Of a stretch of 64,000 nt of DNA, positions 37,530-47,773 are shown one piece after another. Origin of the DNA: Campylobacter volucris (GTDB taxonomy: Bacteria; Campylobacterota; Campylobacteria; Campylobacterales; Campylobacteraceae); NCBI RefSeq assembly GCF_008245045.1, contig NZ_CP043428.1:496001-560000 (forward strand). The letters run 5' to 3'. The translations under genes were made by a program, and so were the position numbers. Positions within the stretch are counted from its first letter, which is position 1; each line of letters begins with the position of its first letter. A model generated the notes under the pieces. That model saw nothing but the letters and a program-made list of their open reading frames with translations. It was not told the origin of the DNA and did not search any database.

Positions 37530-39875
37530 ATGAAATGTAAGCATTGTCAATTAAGCTTTAAACAAGAACAAATGATTAACAATAATGGAAATTATTTTTG
37601 CTGTAAAGGATGTCAAAGTGTTTATGAAATTCTTCATGATAGTGGTTTAGAAGAATTTTATGATAAGCTTGGCAGGCAAACATTAAATCCTGTAAATTTA
37701 GAGCATAGCTATAAAGATTACACCAAATATATTCAAAAAACAAAAGATGATTTTAGTCAAATTTTTTTACTTATAGAAGAAATTCATTGTTCAGCTTGCG
37801 TGTGGCTTAATGAAAAAATTTTAATCCAAAGCCAAGGAGTAATAGAAGTAGATATTAATCCTATCACGCATAAGGCAAAAATAGTATTTGATGAAAATAC
37901 CATATCTTTAGCGCAAATCATTCAAAAGATAGAATGTATAGGTTATAAAGCTAATATTTATTCTCCTACAAAATTTGAAAAAAGAGCAACTCAAACTAAA
38001 AGAGAATTTTATGCAAAATTAATCGTTGCTATAGCTTGTGTGATGAATATCATGTGGATATCGGTTGCAAAATATGCAGGTTTTTTTAGTGGGATGGACA
38101 AAGAAGTTAAAGATATTTTGCATTTTGCAGAATTTTTACTTTGCACTCCAGTGCTTTTTTATACAGGTTCGGTTTTTTATAAAAATGCTTATTATGCTTT
38201 GAAATTTAAAAGCCTTAATATGGACACTTTGGTAATTAGCGGATCTACTTTAGCTTATATTTACTCAGTATGGGCGATGTTTTCAAGAAGCGCTCAAGTG
38301 TATTTTGATTCTGTTGCTATGATAATTTGTTTTGTGTTTGTAGGGAAATATTTAGAACTTTTAAGCAAGAAAAAAGCATTTGATACTTTAGATCATTTAA
38401 GATCTTTTTTGGCAACGCAAGTTAGGGTTTTAAAAGAAGATAAATTTGAAAATTGTGATATTGAAGATGTAAAAATTGGAGATATTATAGAATTAAAAGA
38501 AGGCGATAGGGTTTTAATTGATGGTGTTTGTATAAGCGGTAATGCGAGTTTAGATATGTCTAGTTTAAGCGGAGAAAGCTTGCCAAAAGATGTTGCTAAA
38601 GATGATGAAATTTATTCTGCTTCATTGGTTTTAAGTGGCAATGTGCTTTATCAATGTAGGGCTTTATATAAAGATTCTAAACTTGCTAGGATCATTTTTT
38701 TATTAGAAAATTCTAGCACCAAAAAAGCAAAAATAGAAAAAATGGTAGCTCAAATTAGTAGGTATTTTTCTCCTACTATTTTAACCTGTGCATTTTTATG
38801 TTTTTTATATACTTTATTTGTGCTTAATTTGGGTTTTGAAGAAGCTATGATAAGAATGGTTTCTGTTTTAATTATAGCTTGTCCTTGTGCATTAGCTCTT
38901 GCTACTCCTGTTAGTTCTTTGGTTGCTATTAGTGCTGCTTTAAAAGAAAAAATTTTATTTAAAGAAGTAGGAGTGGTAGAAGATCTTAGTAAATGCAATG
39001 TTGCAGTTTTTGATAAAACTGGTGTTTTAACAAAGGCAAATTTAGAGGTTGTAAGATATGATTTAAACAAAAAACTTGATAAAGATGAATTGATTAACTT
39101 TTTACATTTAACCAATCATCCTGTTGCAAAAAGTATTCTTAAATTTTTAAATATACAACAATATCAAATCAAAACATTTAGCAATATCCAAAATATCCAA
39201 GCAAAAGGTTACAAGGCTTGTTTAAAAGATGATATTTTTATAGGTGGAAATGAAAAATTTTTAAAAGAAAATGGAGTTATAAGTAAAGAATTTCATAATA
39301 CTCATTTTATATTTGCTAAAAATAATGAAATTTTAGCTGTGTTTGAGCTTGAAGATAGCATAAGAGCTGATTCTAAAGAACTTATTGATTATTTAAAACA
39401 AAAAAATATGCAAGTTATTATGCTAACAGGGGATAATGAATTTGTAGCAAAAAAAGTTGCAAAAAGTTTAAACATAGAAAAATTTAAAGCTTCTTGTATG
39501 CCAGAAGATAAGCTAGATTATATTTTAAATTTAAGTCATAAAAATAAGGTTTTAATGGTTGGAGATGGTGTAAATGATGCTTTAGCTCTTTCTCATGCTG
39601 GTGTTGGAATTTCTTTAAAAGAAGGTTCAGCTTTAGCTGTTGAAAATAGTGATGTGGTTTTGCTAAAGAATGATTTAAAAAGCTTGCAAAAAAGTATAGA
39701 AATAGCTAAAAAAACTTATATGATTATTAAGCAAAATTTAGCTTTTTCTTTGTGTTATAATGCTTTTACTATACCACTAGCTTTTTTAGGTTTGATTAAT
39801 CCATTATTAGCAGCTTTATCTATGTCTTTTAGTAGTATAGTGGTTATTTTAAATGCTTTAAGGATAAAAAAATGA
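37530..39875 (+). CDS. ccoI: CcoI/FixI-type copper P1B-ATPase for cbb3 oxidase assembly
   Basis: An inner-membrane copper exporter of 781 residues supplying the CuB site of cytochrome cbb3 oxidase. It starts with a cysteine-rich domain (MKCKHCQLSF; YFCCKGCQSV), then an HMA domain with CSACVW, eight membrane helices including the ion-site CPC in IIACPCALALATP, the phosphorylation loop DKTGVLTK, HP in NHPVAKS and GDGVNDALAL. The N-terminal cysteine domain and the ccoS neighbour favour CcoI rather than a detoxifying CopA. Corresponds to C. jejuni Cj1155c, which also precedes ccoS. Confidence 0.92.
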   Translation: MKCKHCQLSFKQEQMINNNGNYFCCKGCQSVYEILHDSGLEEFYDKLGRQTLNPVNLEHSYKDYTKYIQKTKDDFSQIFLLIEEIHCSACVWLNEKILIQSQGVIEVDINPITHKAKIVFDENTISLAQIIQKIECIGYKANIYSPTKFEKRATQTKREFYAKLIVAIACVMNIMWISVAKYAGFFSGMDKEVKDILHFAEFLLCTPVLFYTGSVFYKNAYYALKFKSLNMDTLVISGSTLAYIYSVWAMFSRSAQVYFDSVAMIICFVFVGKYLELLSKKKAFDTLDHLRSFLATQVRVLKEDKFENCDIEDVKIGDIIELKEGDRVLIDGVCISGNASLDMSSLSGESLPKDVAKDDEIYSASLVLSGNVLYQCRALYKDSKLARIIFLLENSSTKKAKIEKMVAQISRYFSPTILTCAFLCFLYTLFVLNLGFEEAMIRMVSVLIIACPCALALATPVSSLVAISAALKEKILFKEVGVVEDLSKCNVAVFDKTGVLTKANLEVVRYDLNKKLDKDELINFLHLTNHPVAKSILKFLNIQQYQIKTFSNIQNIQAKGYKACLKDDIFIGGNEKFLKENGVISKEFHNTHFIFAKNNEILAVFELEDSIRADSKELIDYLKQKNMQVIMLTGDNEFVAKKVAKSLNIEKFKASCMPEDKLDYILNLSHKNKVLMVGDGVNDALALSHAGVGISLKEGSALAVENSDVVLLKNDLKSLQKSIEIAKKTYMIIKQNLAFSLCYNAFTIPLAFLGLINPLLAALSMSFSSIVVILNALRIKK

Positions 39876-40087
39876 ATGGCGTTTTGATGATGATGATTGG
39901 AGTTTCTTTACTTGCGTTGTGTTTAGCAGTCGGTGCTTTACTTTGGGGAATTAAAAATAAACAATTTGACGATGATTATAAATTTACCATTTTAAATGAT
40001 AGTGAAGAAGCTTTAAATGATGCGATAATTTTAGAAAAAAGAAAAAAAGAAATACTTCAAAAAAAAGAAAGCAAAAAACAGCCATAA
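39872..40087 (+). CDS. ccoS: cbb3-type cytochrome oxidase assembly protein CcoS
   Basis: 71 residues: one N-terminal membrane helix (about 4-25) and the conserved ALLWGIKNKQFDD motif of CcoS, with a charged C-terminal tail. It is required for maturation of cbb3 oxidase. It overlaps ccoI by ATGA, and its stop codon lies inside a terminator hairpin. Confidence 0.92.
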   Translation: MNGVLMMMIGVSLLALCLAVGALLWGIKNKQFDDDYKFTILNDSEEALNDAIILEKRKKEILQKKESKKQP

Positions 40088-40106
40088 AGGCTGTTTGTTA
40101 TTTTTT
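40076..40106. terminator. Bidirectional intrinsic terminator, ccoS / cytochrome c
   Basis: An 8-bp stem AAACAGCC/GGCTGTTT with a 5-base loop, followed by GTTATTTTTT on the + strand and preceded by an A-rich run that gives U residues on the minus strand. It serves both convergent genes and includes the ccoS stop codon. Confidence 0.8.
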
Positions 40107-40403
40107 CAAAGTTTCAATATAAGCATCGATAGCTTTGAAATCTTCTTCAGTTAAACCTTTAAGGTTGATTTTCATGATAGCACCTTGGCCATAAGCATTT
40201 CTTTTGCCTTCTGCATATTCTTTCATGAATTGAATTCTTTCAGCACTTGCTATAGAATTTAAAGCAGGAACTTTGTTAAGATATACTTTATCTGCATTAG
40301 CGCCATGGCAAACTGCACATTTTTTATAAAGTGCTGCACCATCAGCTGCATAAGCAGAAACTCCAAGACATGCTAAAGCTGATAAAACAACTAGCTTTTT
40401 CAT
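40098..40403 (-). CDS. Periplasmic monoheme cytochrome c (c553-like)
   Basis: 101 residues with a signal peptide cleaved after about residue 19 (SAYA/AD), heme site CAVCH near residue 29 and a distal methionine ligand in the GAIMKINL segment. It is the size and type of the small class I cytochromes that carry electrons from the bc1 complex to cbb3 oxidase, and it neighbours the cbb3 assembly genes. Corresponds to C. jejuni Cj1153. AGGAG ribosome site and a TATAAT lie upstream. Confidence 0.93.
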   Translation of the reverse strand: MKKLVVLSALACLGVSAYAADGAALYKKCAVCHGANADKVYLNKVPALNSIASAERIQFMKEYAEGKRNAYGQGAIMKINLKGLTEEDFKAIDAYIETLKK

Positions 40404-40432
40404 TTTTGACTCCTCATAATAAAATGAATTTT

Positions 40433-40438
40433 AATTAT
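40433..40438 (-). promoter_or_regulatory. Putative -10 box for cytochrome c gene
   Basis: Read on the minus strand this is TATAAT in GTTTATAATTAAAATTC, 30 bases before the start codon and with a T-rich region further upstream. Confidence 0.6.
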
Positions 40439-40492
40439 AAACTTTTTTCATTTAATATTCTTTAAATTATAAAAATCTTAGTAAAAATACAT

Positions 40493-40498
40493 TATAAT
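40493..40498 (+). promoter_or_regulatory. Putative -10 box of the heptose operon, abutting the gmhB start
   Basis: TATAAT ends 6 bases before the gmhB ATG (TATAATTTTCTTATG). Transcription would begin at or within a base or two of the start codon, giving a leaderless mRNA. Confidence 0.6.
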
Positions 40499-40504
40499 TT
40501 TCTT

Positions 40505-41020
40505 ATGAAAAAAGCGTTATTTTTAGATAGAGACGGTGTTGTTAATATCGATAAAAAATATGTTTATAAAATAAAAGATTTTGAATTTTGTGATGGTATT
40601 TTTGAATTTTGTAAGTATTTTCAAAGTAAAGATTTTTTAATTTTTGTTATAACTAATCAATCAGGCATTGCAAGAGGGTATTACAAAGAAGAAGATTTTG
40701 CTATTTTAAGTGCTTATATGATAGATGAATTTGCAAAGCAAGCTATAAAGATAGAAAAAATTTATCATTGTCCTCATTTGCAAGGATGTGAGTGTAGGAA
40801 ACCAAAACCAGCTATGCTTTTAAAAGCAAAAGAAGAATTTAACATAGATATGGAAAAATCTTTTTTTATAGGAGATAATCTTACGGATATGCAAGCTGGA
40901 ATTAATGCAAAAGTTAAAAATCTTTTTTTAATTAATGATGATGTAAATTATGATAAAACCGAGTTTAAAATTTTTAAAAATTTAAAAGAGCTTTTAAAAT
41001 ATCTAAAGGATGAAAAATGA
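40505..41020 (+). CDS. gmhB: D-glycero-beta-D-manno-heptose-1,7-bisphosphate 7-phosphatase
   Basis: A cytosolic HAD phosphatase that removes the 7-phosphate in ADP-heptose synthesis for lipooligosaccharide core. 171 residues with the nucleophile motif LFLDRDGVVN, ITNQSGIARG, the zinc-binding loop CPHLQGCECRKPKP and FIGDNLTDMQAG. No Shine-Dalgarno is present; the start is fixed by the conserved N-terminus (MKKALFLDRD) and lies 6 bases after a -10 box. First of four overlapping heptose genes. Confidence 0.95.
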   Translation: MKKALFLDRDGVVNIDKKYVYKIKDFEFCDGIFEFCKYFQSKDFLIFVITNQSGIARGYYKEEDFAILSAYMIDEFAKQAIKIEKIYHCPHLQGCECRKPKPAMLLKAKEEFNIDMEKSFFIGDNLTDMQAGINAKVKNLFLINDDVNYDKTEFKIFKNLKELLKYLKDEK

Positions 41021-41973
41021 AAGTGGTAATTACCGGTGGAGCAGGTTTTATAGGATCAGCACTTGCGCTAAGATTACAAGAAGAAAATCATGAAATTTTA
41101 ATCATTGATAAAATGCGTTCAAATGCTAAATTTGAAAATGGAAATTTAGAAAGTTTTGGGCATTTTAAAAATTTGTTAGATTTTAAAGGTGAACTTTATA
41201 CAGGTGATATTAACGATGATAAAACTTTTGAAATTATAAAAGATTTTAAACCAGAAGTGATTTTTCATAAAGCCGCTATATCAGATACTACAGTGTATGA
41301 TCAAACCAAGGTTTTATCTACCAATCTTAACACTTTTAAGCGTTTTATTGATATGTGTTTAAAATTAAATGCAAAATTAATTTATGCAAGTTCAGCTTCA
41401 GTTTATGGAGATGCCTTAAGTCCTCAAACAGTAGGTAAAGATGAAAAGCCTAAAAATCCTTATGCGTTTTCAAAGCTTATGATGGATAGGCTTGCTAAGC
41501 AGTATTTTGATAAAATGCATATAGTAGGACTTAGATATTTTAATGTTTATGGTAAAGGCGAGTATTTTAAAAATACTACTGCTTCGATGGTGTTGCAATT
41601 TGGGCTTCAAATTTTATCAGGTAAAAATCCTCGTTTATTTGAAGGAAGTGATAAAATTTATCGTGATTTTGTTTATATTGAAGATGTAATTAGTGCTAAT
41701 TTGCATGCTTTATATACAAAAAGCGGTATTTATAATGTAGCTACTTCCATGCCAAGAACTTTTCAAGAAATAGTTGATATTTTACAAAGACTTTTAAATA
41801 CAAATTTAGCTTGTGAATATATTAAAAATCCATATGAAAAAGCATATCAGTTCCATACCCAAGCTAATTTGGATGAGAACTTTTCTTATAGACCTAGATT
41901 TAGTCTTGAAAGGGGCATTGAAGATTATTTGCCAGAAATTAAAAGAATTTTTAAAGAGGAATTAAATGCTTGA
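41017..41973 (+). CDS. hldD: ADP-glyceromanno-heptose 6-epimerase
   Basis: A short-chain dehydrogenase-type epimerase, 318 residues, making ADP-L-glycero-D-manno-heptose. The NAD(P) loop is [10 protein letters not shown], catalytic residues are in YASSASVYG and YAFSK (the YxxxK pair), and RDFVYIEDV follows. ATGA overlap with gmhB; 8-base overlap with hldE. Confidence 0.95.
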   Translation: MKVVITGGAGFIGSALALRLQEENHEILIIDKMRSNAKFENGNLESFGHFKNLLDFKGELYTGDINDDKTFEIIKDFKPEVIFHKAAISDTTVYDQTKVLSTNLNTFKRFIDMCLKLNAKLIYASSASVYGDALSPQTVGKDEKPKNPYAFSKLMMDRLAKQYFDKMHIVGLRYFNVYGKGEYFKNTTASMVLQFGLQILSGKNPRLFEGSDKIYRDFVYIEDVISANLHALYTKSGIYNVATSMPRTFQEIVDILQRLLNTNLACEYIKNPYEKAYQFHTQANLDENFSYRPRFSLERGIEDYLPEIKRIFKEELNA

Positions 41974-43351
41974 TTTTTTAAGCTCAAAACAACCTAGAAT
42001 TTTAGTGGTTGGTGATTTTATGGTGGATCATTATATATGGTGTGATTGTTCAAAAATTTCTCCTGAAGCACCGGTAATGGTTATGAAACATACCAAAGAA
42101 GACAAAAGACTTGGTGGGGCAGGTAATGTGTATGCAAATTTACAAAGCTTAGGAGCTTTTGTTTATGCACTTGGAGTTATAGGAGATGATGAAAGCGGTA
42201 AATTTTTACAAGAAAAGCTAAATGCGAAATTTTTCATCGAACAAAATAGAAAAACTCCCCTTAAAACAAGAATTCTTTCACATTCTCAACAGGTTTTAAG
42301 ACTTGATGATGAAAATAATTTTGATACAAAATTAGAGTTACAAGTCATTGATGAATTTAAAACCATTGCAAAAGATTTTGATGCAATAATTTTAAGCGAT
42401 TATGCTAAAGGAAATTTGAGCGAAAAAATTTGTAAAGAATTAATCCATCATGCCAATGCTTTAAATATACCAATTTTAATTGATCCAAAAGGTGCAAATT
42501 TTAATAAATACAAAAATGCAACTTTACTTACTCCAAATAAAAAAGAAGCAATGGAGGCTTTAAAACTTGAAAAATTAGACAAGGACAATTTAAATTCTGC
42601 CATTAAAAAACTCAAAAGTGATTATAATCTTACTTACTCAATCATCACTTTATCAGAAGAGGGTATAGCTGTTTTTGATGATAAGTTGAGTGTTATTCCT
42701 GCTAAAGCTTTAGAAGTTTATGATGTAACAGGGGCTGGAGATAGTGTTATAGCTATGTTAGCATATGCTTTGGCTTTGAAAATAGATATCATAAAAGCTT
42801 GTGAGTTAGCTAATCAAGCAGCAGCAGTAGTGGTTTCAAAGATAGGTAGCGTGAGTGTGAGTTTTGATGAAATTAAGAATTTGGAAAAAGCGTCTTTTTG
42901 TGAAAAAATTAAAACCAAAGAAGAAATATTAAATTTGATTAAAAATAAAAAAGTAGTTTTTAGTAATGGTTGTTTTGATATTTTACATTTTGGACATATA
43001 AAGTATCTTGAAAAGGCAAAAAGATTGGGTGATGTATTGATAATAGGTCTAAATTCAGATGCGAGTGTTAAAAGATTAAAAGGAGAAAATAGACCTATAA
43101 ATAGTGAGTTTCAAAGAGCTTGTATGCTTGCTAGTTTGTATTTTGTAGATTATGTTGTTATATTTGATGAAGATACACCGCTTAAGCTGATTGAATTTTT
43201 AAAACCAGATATTTTGGTAAAAGGAGCTGATTATAAAGATAAAGAAGTAGTTGGGTCTAATTTGGTTAAAAAAGTAGAATTAATAGAATTTGAAGAAGGA
43301 TTTAGTACAACAAATATAATAAAAAGGATTAAAAATGATAGAAAAGATTGA
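41966..43351 (+). CDS. hldE: Bifunctional heptose 7-phosphate kinase / heptose 1-phosphate adenylyltransferase
   Basis: 461 residues. The N-terminal ribokinase-type domain ([23 protein letters not shown] with the catalytic Asp) phosphorylates heptose-7-phosphate. The C-terminal nucleotidyltransferase domain ([20 protein letters not shown], with the HxGH site) adds AMP after GmhB has acted. The fused form is typical. It overlaps the neighbours on both sides. Confidence 0.96.
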   Translation: MLDFLSSKQPRILVVGDFMVDHYIWCDCSKISPEAPVMVMKHTKEDKRLGGAGNVYANLQSLGAFVYALGVIGDDESGKFLQEKLNAKFFIEQNRKTPLKTRILSHSQQVLRLDDENNFDTKLELQVIDEFKTIAKDFDAIILSDYAKGNLSEKICKELIHHANALNIPILIDPKGANFNKYKNATLLTPNKKEAMEALKLEKLDKDNLNSAIKKLKSDYNLTYSIITLSEEGIAVFDDKLSVIPAKALEVYDVTGAGDSVIAMLAYALALKIDIIKACELANQAAAVVVSKIGSVSVSFDEIKNLEKASFCEKIKTKEEILNLIKNKKVVFSNGCFDILHFGHIKYLEKAKRLGDVLIIGLNSDASVKRLKGENRPINSEFQRACMLASLYFVDYVVIFDEDTPLKLIEFLKPDILVKGADYKDKEVVGSNLVKKVELIEFEEGFSTTNIIKRIKNDRKD

Positions 43352-43895
43352 AAATGAATTTTATATGCACAAAGATACTTTAGAAAAATCATTACAATTA
43401 AAAGAACAAATTTACCAATGTGCTCAAATTTTAAACCAATGCCTAGAAAATAATGGAAAAATTTTAATTTGTGGCAATGGTGGAAGTGCTGCTGATAGTC
43501 AGCATTTTGCAGCTGAGCTTAGTGGAAGATATAAAAAAGAAAGAAAGGCTTTAGCCGCTATAGCTTTAAGTACTGATACTTCTGCTTTGAGTGCGATTGG
43601 AAATGATTATGGTTTTGAATTTGTTTTTTCAAGACAAGTTGAAGCTTTAATGCAAAAAAATGATGTTTTAATTGGAATTTCAACTAGTGGTAAAAGTCTT
43701 AATGTTTTAAATGCTTTTAAAAAAGCAAAAGAACTTAATGCAAAATGTATAGGACTTAGCGGAAAAGGAGGCGGTTTGATGAATGAAATATGTGATTTGA
43801 ATTTGGTTATTCCTTCTGAAGATACTGCTAGAATTCAAGAAATGCATATTTTAATCATTCATTGTTTATGTGATTTAATAGAATCTAAATTTTAA
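43335..43895 (+). CDS. gmhA: Sedoheptulose 7-phosphate isomerase
   Basis: First enzyme of ADP-heptose synthesis, 186 residues with a single SIS domain: [35 protein letters not shown], and [11 protein letters not shown] with the catalytic Glu/His. Overlaps hldE by 17 bases and ends the operon at a hairpin terminator. Confidence 0.95.
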   Translation: MIEKIENEFYMHKDTLEKSLQLKEQIYQCAQILNQCLENNGKILICGNGGSAADSQHFAAELSGRYKKERKALAAIALSTDTSALSAIGNDYGFEFVFSRQVEALMQKNDVLIGISTSGKSLNVLNAFKKAKELNAKCIGLSGKGGGLMNEICDLNLVIPSEDTARIQEMHILIIHCLCDLIESKF

Positions 43896-43921
43896 GCTTG
43901 GATTATTTTGCCAAGCTTAAA
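43891..43921. terminator. Bidirectional terminator between gmhA and pyk
   Basis: An 11-bp perfect stem TTTAAGCTTGG/CCAAGCTTAAA with a 9-base loop that contains both stop codons' surroundings. U tracts are short (ATAATA), so efficiency is uncertain. Confidence 0.65.
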
Positions 43922-45354
43922 TAATACTCAATTTGTTCTTTTTGTAAAATTCTTATAAGATTTGTACTTCCTGCTACACCTACTGGAAATCCTGCAGTTA
44001 AGGTGTAGGTTCCATCTTTTTTAATCAACCCTTTTTCAACCCCAAGTTTAATAGAATTGCTTAAAAGTTCGGTTAAATTTTCATGTTTTTCTATAAGTAT
44101 GGCTGGTTGAATACCCCATACTATACTTAAAAAATTTAAAGCTTTTTTAGAATGGGTGATAGCGATAATATCCATTCTAGGTCTATATCTTGCAGTTTTA
44201 ATTGCTGAAGAGCCACTGCTTGTGAGTGTAAAAATCGCATCTGCTTTGAGGTTGGTAGCAAGTTGGGTGTTTGATTTTGCTACGATATCTGTTTCGTTAA
44301 AGCATTTAAAATTTTCAAATTTTTCATAAGGATAATTTTTTTCTGCTTCTATAATGGTTTGAGTCATGATATCTACAGCATTAGCTGGATCTATTCCCAC
44401 AGCACTTTCTTCGCTAAGCATTACAGCATCTGTACCATCTAAAACAGCATTTGCTACATCTGAAATTTCAGCCCTTGTGGCAGTTTTTGATTTGGCTAAT
44501 GAAAAAAGCATTTGAGTTGCTGTGATTACAGGTTTATTGGCTTCATTTGCTTTTTTTATAATAAGTTTTTGGATATTTGGAACTTTATAATAAGGAACCT
44601 CTATGCCCAAATCGCCCCTTGCAACCATGATGCCATCGCTTGAATAAATAATTTCATCTATATTTTCTACCGCATCAAATTTTTCTATTTTTGCAAAAAT
44701 AGCTATTTTTGCATTGTTTTCATCTAAAATTTTTCTAACTTCATCGATATCGTGTGCATTTTGAACAAAAGATATGGCAAGAAAATCTACATCATTTTGT
44801 ATGCCCCAGTTTAAATCTGCTTTATCTTTTTGAGTGATAACATCGATATTTATCTTTGTGTTTGGAAAATTTATTCCTTTGTTTGAGCTAAGTATGCCAT
44901 TATTTTCAACTTGAGTTTGGATGAAGTTTTCATCTATATGGGTTACTTTTGTTTTGATAGAGCCATCGCATAAATAAATATATTCTCCAACTTTAAGCAT
45001 AGATAAAATTTCAGGATGGTTAATGCAAACTTTATAATGATTTTGTTCAATCATCTCCCCATCAAAAGTATCTTTGTAAAAGTCTAATCTATCTCCAGTT
45101 TTAAGTTCAAATGCTTGTGGAATTTTTAAAGTCCTAATTTTTGGTCCACTAATATCTTGTAAGATTCCAATTCTTGCATTTAATTCTGATGAGACTTTTC
45201 GAATTGTTGAGAGATTTTTACTATGATACTCGTGTGTTCCATGAGAAAAATTTAAACGAAAAACATTAACTCCGTTTATTATCATTTGTTTTATGATTTT
45301 TTCATCTTCACTAGCAGGTCCAATTGTTGCAACGATTTTTGTTTTTTTTAGCAT
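43903..45354 (-). CDS. pyk: Pyruvate kinase
   Basis: 483 residues, converting phosphoenolpyruvate and ADP to pyruvate and ATP. Signatures: KIVATIGPAS, VFRLNFSHG, the active-site IAKIEKFDAV with Lys, and MVARGDLGIEV, TATQML. In Campylobacter glycolysis is blocked upstream, so the enzyme mostly links gluconeogenic acids to pyruvate (established). Thirteen bases separate it from mqo upstream, suggesting joint transcription. Confidence 0.96.
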   Translation of the reverse strand: MLKKTKIVATIGPASEDEKIIKQMIINGVNVFRLNFSHGTHEYHSKNLSTIRKVSSELNARIGILQDISGPKIRTLKIPQAFELKTGDRLDFYKDTFDGEMIEQNHYKVCINHPEILSMLKVGEYIYLCDGSIKTKVTHIDENFIQTQVENNGILSSNKGINFPNTKINIDVITQKDKADLNWGIQNDVDFLAISFVQNAHDIDEVRKILDENNAKIAIFAKIEKFDAVENIDEIIYSSDGIMVARGDLGIEVPYYKVPNIQKLIIKKANEANKPVITATQMLFSLAKSKTATRAEISDVANAVLDGTDAVMLSEESAVGIDPANAVDIMTQTIIEAEKNYPYEKFENFKCFNETDIVAKSNTQLATNLKADAIFTLTSSGSSAIKTARYRPRMDIIAITHSKKALNFLSIVWGIQPAILIEKHENLTELLSNSIKLGVEKGLIKKDGTYTLTAGFPVGVAGSTNLIRILQKEQIEYYLSLAK

Positions 45355-45367
45355 ATAAGATCCTTAT

Positions 45368-46714
45368 TCATAGTAATTCACTAGCAAATAAATCTTCATT
45401 AAAATTTGCTCCAAGATATTGACAGATTAATTTTGCATCTCTTTGAGCGTTTCCAAGACAGCTTGTAGCACCAGGACTTGGTGTCATATTGAAAATAATA
45501 CCAGGAATTTCAGTGATACTTGCCTCTCCTAGCATCAATTCACCTGCTTTTTTATCAAGCACTTGAGGTCTTACTCCTCCAAATTTTTTAGCATAATAAA
45601 TATCGTCAGCTTTTAAGCTAGGTACTATTTTTTTAGCATCTTTAACAAAAAGTTTTTTGTTTATATAAGGTATTTCAAATAAATAATTATAAAGAATATA
45701 ATTTCTAATCGTAGAATCTTTAAATAAATTAAGACAAATTTTAACAACATCCATATCCAAATTTAAAGTTTTGAAAAATTCAGGCAAAGACTTAAGACCA
45801 TGATATCTTTCAAGCATAGGAATGACTAAAGCTGTTGGACCAAATCGAGTATTCATATTGGCTAATAAATCAGGATCGCCATGTAATGCCGCAAATGGTA
45901 GTTTAGGATTTTGCACCATATAAACTTTACCATTTAAGATGCGTCTTTTAGCTAGGTAAAAACTCCCTGCTACTGGAAAACATGATTTATCAAGTCCTAT
46001 ACCCATCTTATGGGCTAAAAATAAAGAATGAGCTCCAGCATCTACTATAATGGATTTTGCACTATATTCTTTAAAATCTGCAGTTTTGATATAAAAAACA
46101 TCATCTTTTTTTTCTATAAGAGTTACTTCTTGATTAAAAGCTACATGGGTATTTTTATTTTGTTTGCAAGCTTGTTCTATTAAATTTTGACTCATTAAAC
46201 CAAAATCAACTGTGGTGTAAATAGCTCCTTCTTCAACACCCATCGCTACGACTTCATCACTTCTATCACCGCTACTATATTCATTTAAAACTACATTAGG
46301 CTCTATTTTTTTAATTTCGCTTTTAGTGTAGAATTTGATATAAGGATATAATTGTTTAAATTCTTCATATCTATTTTTCATATAAGCGCATTCAGCTTCT
46401 CCAACGCCAAGTGCAAGTTTTTGATGTGAGAACATAAATTTATTTTGTGCATTTTGCAAAATTCCATATTTTACAATCATATCTGCAGTTTTTTTAACTT
46501 TTTTTGCTTTTTCTAAAGTGTAGTTTGTTTCAATATCACCACAATGGATTGTTTGAGAATTGCTAGTGCTATGACTATTTAAAGTAGCAGCGCTAGAGTA
46601 TTTTTCTAATAATGCAATGTTTTTTATATCAGTATATCTAGCTAGCTCGTAAAATACAGCAGCTCCGGATATACCTCCCCCGATTACGATAGTATCAAAA
46701 TGTTTTTGATCCAT
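45368..46714 (-). CDS. mqo: Malate:quinone oxidoreductase-like FAD enzyme
   Basis: 448 residues with the FAD-binding dinucleotide fold IVIGGGISGAAVFYELA at the N-terminus and the family block KFGGVRPQVLDKK near the C-terminus. It oxidises malate with electron transfer to menaquinone at the inner membrane. It belongs to the smaller Mqo-like group of epsilonproteobacteria; relatives in the 2-hydroxyglutarate oxidase (LhgO) family are similar, so substrate identity rests on the C. jejuni parallel (Cj0393c). Confidence 0.85.
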   Translation of the reverse strand: MDQKHFDTIVIGGGISGAAVFYELARYTDIKNIALLEKYSSAATLNSHSTSNSQTIHCGDIETNYTLEKAKKVKKTADMIVKYGILQNAQNKFMFSHQKLALGVGEAECAYMKNRYEEFKQLYPYIKFYTKSEIKKIEPNVVLNEYSSGDRSDEVVAMGVEEGAIYTTVDFGLMSQNLIEQACKQNKNTHVAFNQEVTLIEKKDDVFYIKTADFKEYSAKSIIVDAGAHSLFLAHKMGIGLDKSCFPVAGSFYLAKRRILNGKVYMVQNPKLPFAALHGDPDLLANMNTRFGPTALVIPMLERYHGLKSLPEFFKTLNLDMDVVKICLNLFKDSTIRNYILYNYLFEIPYINKKLFVKDAKKIVPSLKADDIYYAKKFGGVRPQVLDKKAGELMLGEASITEIPGIIFNMTPSPGATSCLGNAQRDAKLICQYLGANFNEDLFASELL

Positions 46715-46822
46715 TATTAAATTTTCCTTTGCTCGGTTTTAAATTTGATAATAATAGCAAAATATAGTTGTTTTGAGTTTAAATGAAGCTTATAAAATCA
46801 TATACAAATAAATATAATAAAA

Positions 46823-47446
46823 TTAAAGTTTAAAATTTTCACAAACGGCTTTTTTCATACCTCTAAAAATCAAAAATTTATCATAGATAGCAAAATCAAA
46901 AAAATTTGCTAAAAATTGCCCATCTCCGCCTGTAAAATATAACTTTTTATCATATGCGCAATCTTTAATAAGCAAATAAATACTTTTAAAAGTTCCATAG
47001 CTTAAAGCATCTGTTGTTCTTTGCGGGAAAGCATCAAAATTGATTTGAGTGTTTAACTCGCATTTTAATCTTGATGAAATATTTGCAAAAGATTTTTTGT
47101 AATTTTCAATGCCAGGTAGTATAAATCCACCCAAATGGATACAATTAGACACTATATCCACAGTGATAGCAGAGCCAGCATCTACCACCACGCCATCTTC
47201 TATGGTATAGCATGCTGCGATTCTATCGACTCCTAAATTTTTATAAATAGTATCAAAATTAAAATATGGAGCCAAATTTATAAATAAAGGTTGCTCTTTT
47301 AATTTTTCTTCTAAATTTGGATTTACATTGATATAAAATATTTTTTGTGTTGGTTGATAGCTTAAAAATTGCTCTATGCTCATAGAATAAAATTTTTGAT
47401 CATCTAAAAAACTAGCTGTTGTATTGCCAATATCACATAAAAGCAT
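46823..47446 (-). CDS. coaX: Type III pantothenate kinase
   Basis: A 207-residue ASKHA-fold kinase for the first step of coenzyme A synthesis. MLLCDIGNTTASF holds the phosphate-1 Asp, LGVDRIAACY and VVDAGSAITVDIV the pantothenate and phosphate-2 motifs, and FTGGDGQFL the adenosine motif. It is shorter than the usual 250-260 residues, as in other Campylobacter. It overlaps the next minus-strand gene by 14 bases. Confidence 0.92.
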   Translation of the reverse strand: MLLCDIGNTTASFLDDQKFYSMSIEQFLSYQPTQKIFYINVNPNLEEKLKEQPLFINLAPYFNFDTIYKNLGVDRIAACYTIEDGVVVDAGSAITVDIVSNCIHLGGFILPGIENYKKSFANISSRLKCELNTQINFDAFPQRTTDALSYGTFKSIYLLIKDCAYDKKLYFTGGDGQFLANFFDFAIYDKFLIFRGMKKAVCENFKL

Positions 47447-47768
47447 AAGTAGTAATTTCCTTGGAATTTAGGTAATTTTTTGCTTTAGAGCATATCAAAG
47501 CTTGATGAAAAAATATGCTTTCATTGTAAGTGGTTTTTGAGTGTTTTTTTATGTTAAAAAATATTTTTTCTAAATTTTGAGCATTTTTTAACAAAATTTT
47601 GCTTTTAGTAAAGCTAAATACTACTAATAATGTTTTATTTTGAGTATGTTTGCCACTAATTGCATAAATTCTTTTCATTTTTGTTAGCAAGCTAAGATCA
47701 ATCAATGCTATATCATCAAGGATTATTTTAAAATGAGTTAATATAGCATTAAAATTTTCTTGTTTCAT
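47433..47768 (-). CDS. Hypothetical protein (111 aa)
   Basis: A soluble protein without signal peptide or membrane segment and with many basic residues. It has no motif I recognise. It sits between a lipoprotein gene (5 bases away) and coaX (overlapping), in the same place as C. jejuni Cj0395c. Its conservation of place suggests a real gene of the yfgM/bamB-like to coaX transcript. Confidence 0.7.
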   Translation of the reverse strand: MKQENFNAILTHFKIILDDIALIDLSLLTKMKRIYAISGKHTQNKTLLVVFSFTKSKILLKNAQNLEKIFFNIKKHSKTTYNESIFFHQALICSKAKNYLNSKEITTYAFM

Positions 47769-47773
47769 GAGCT

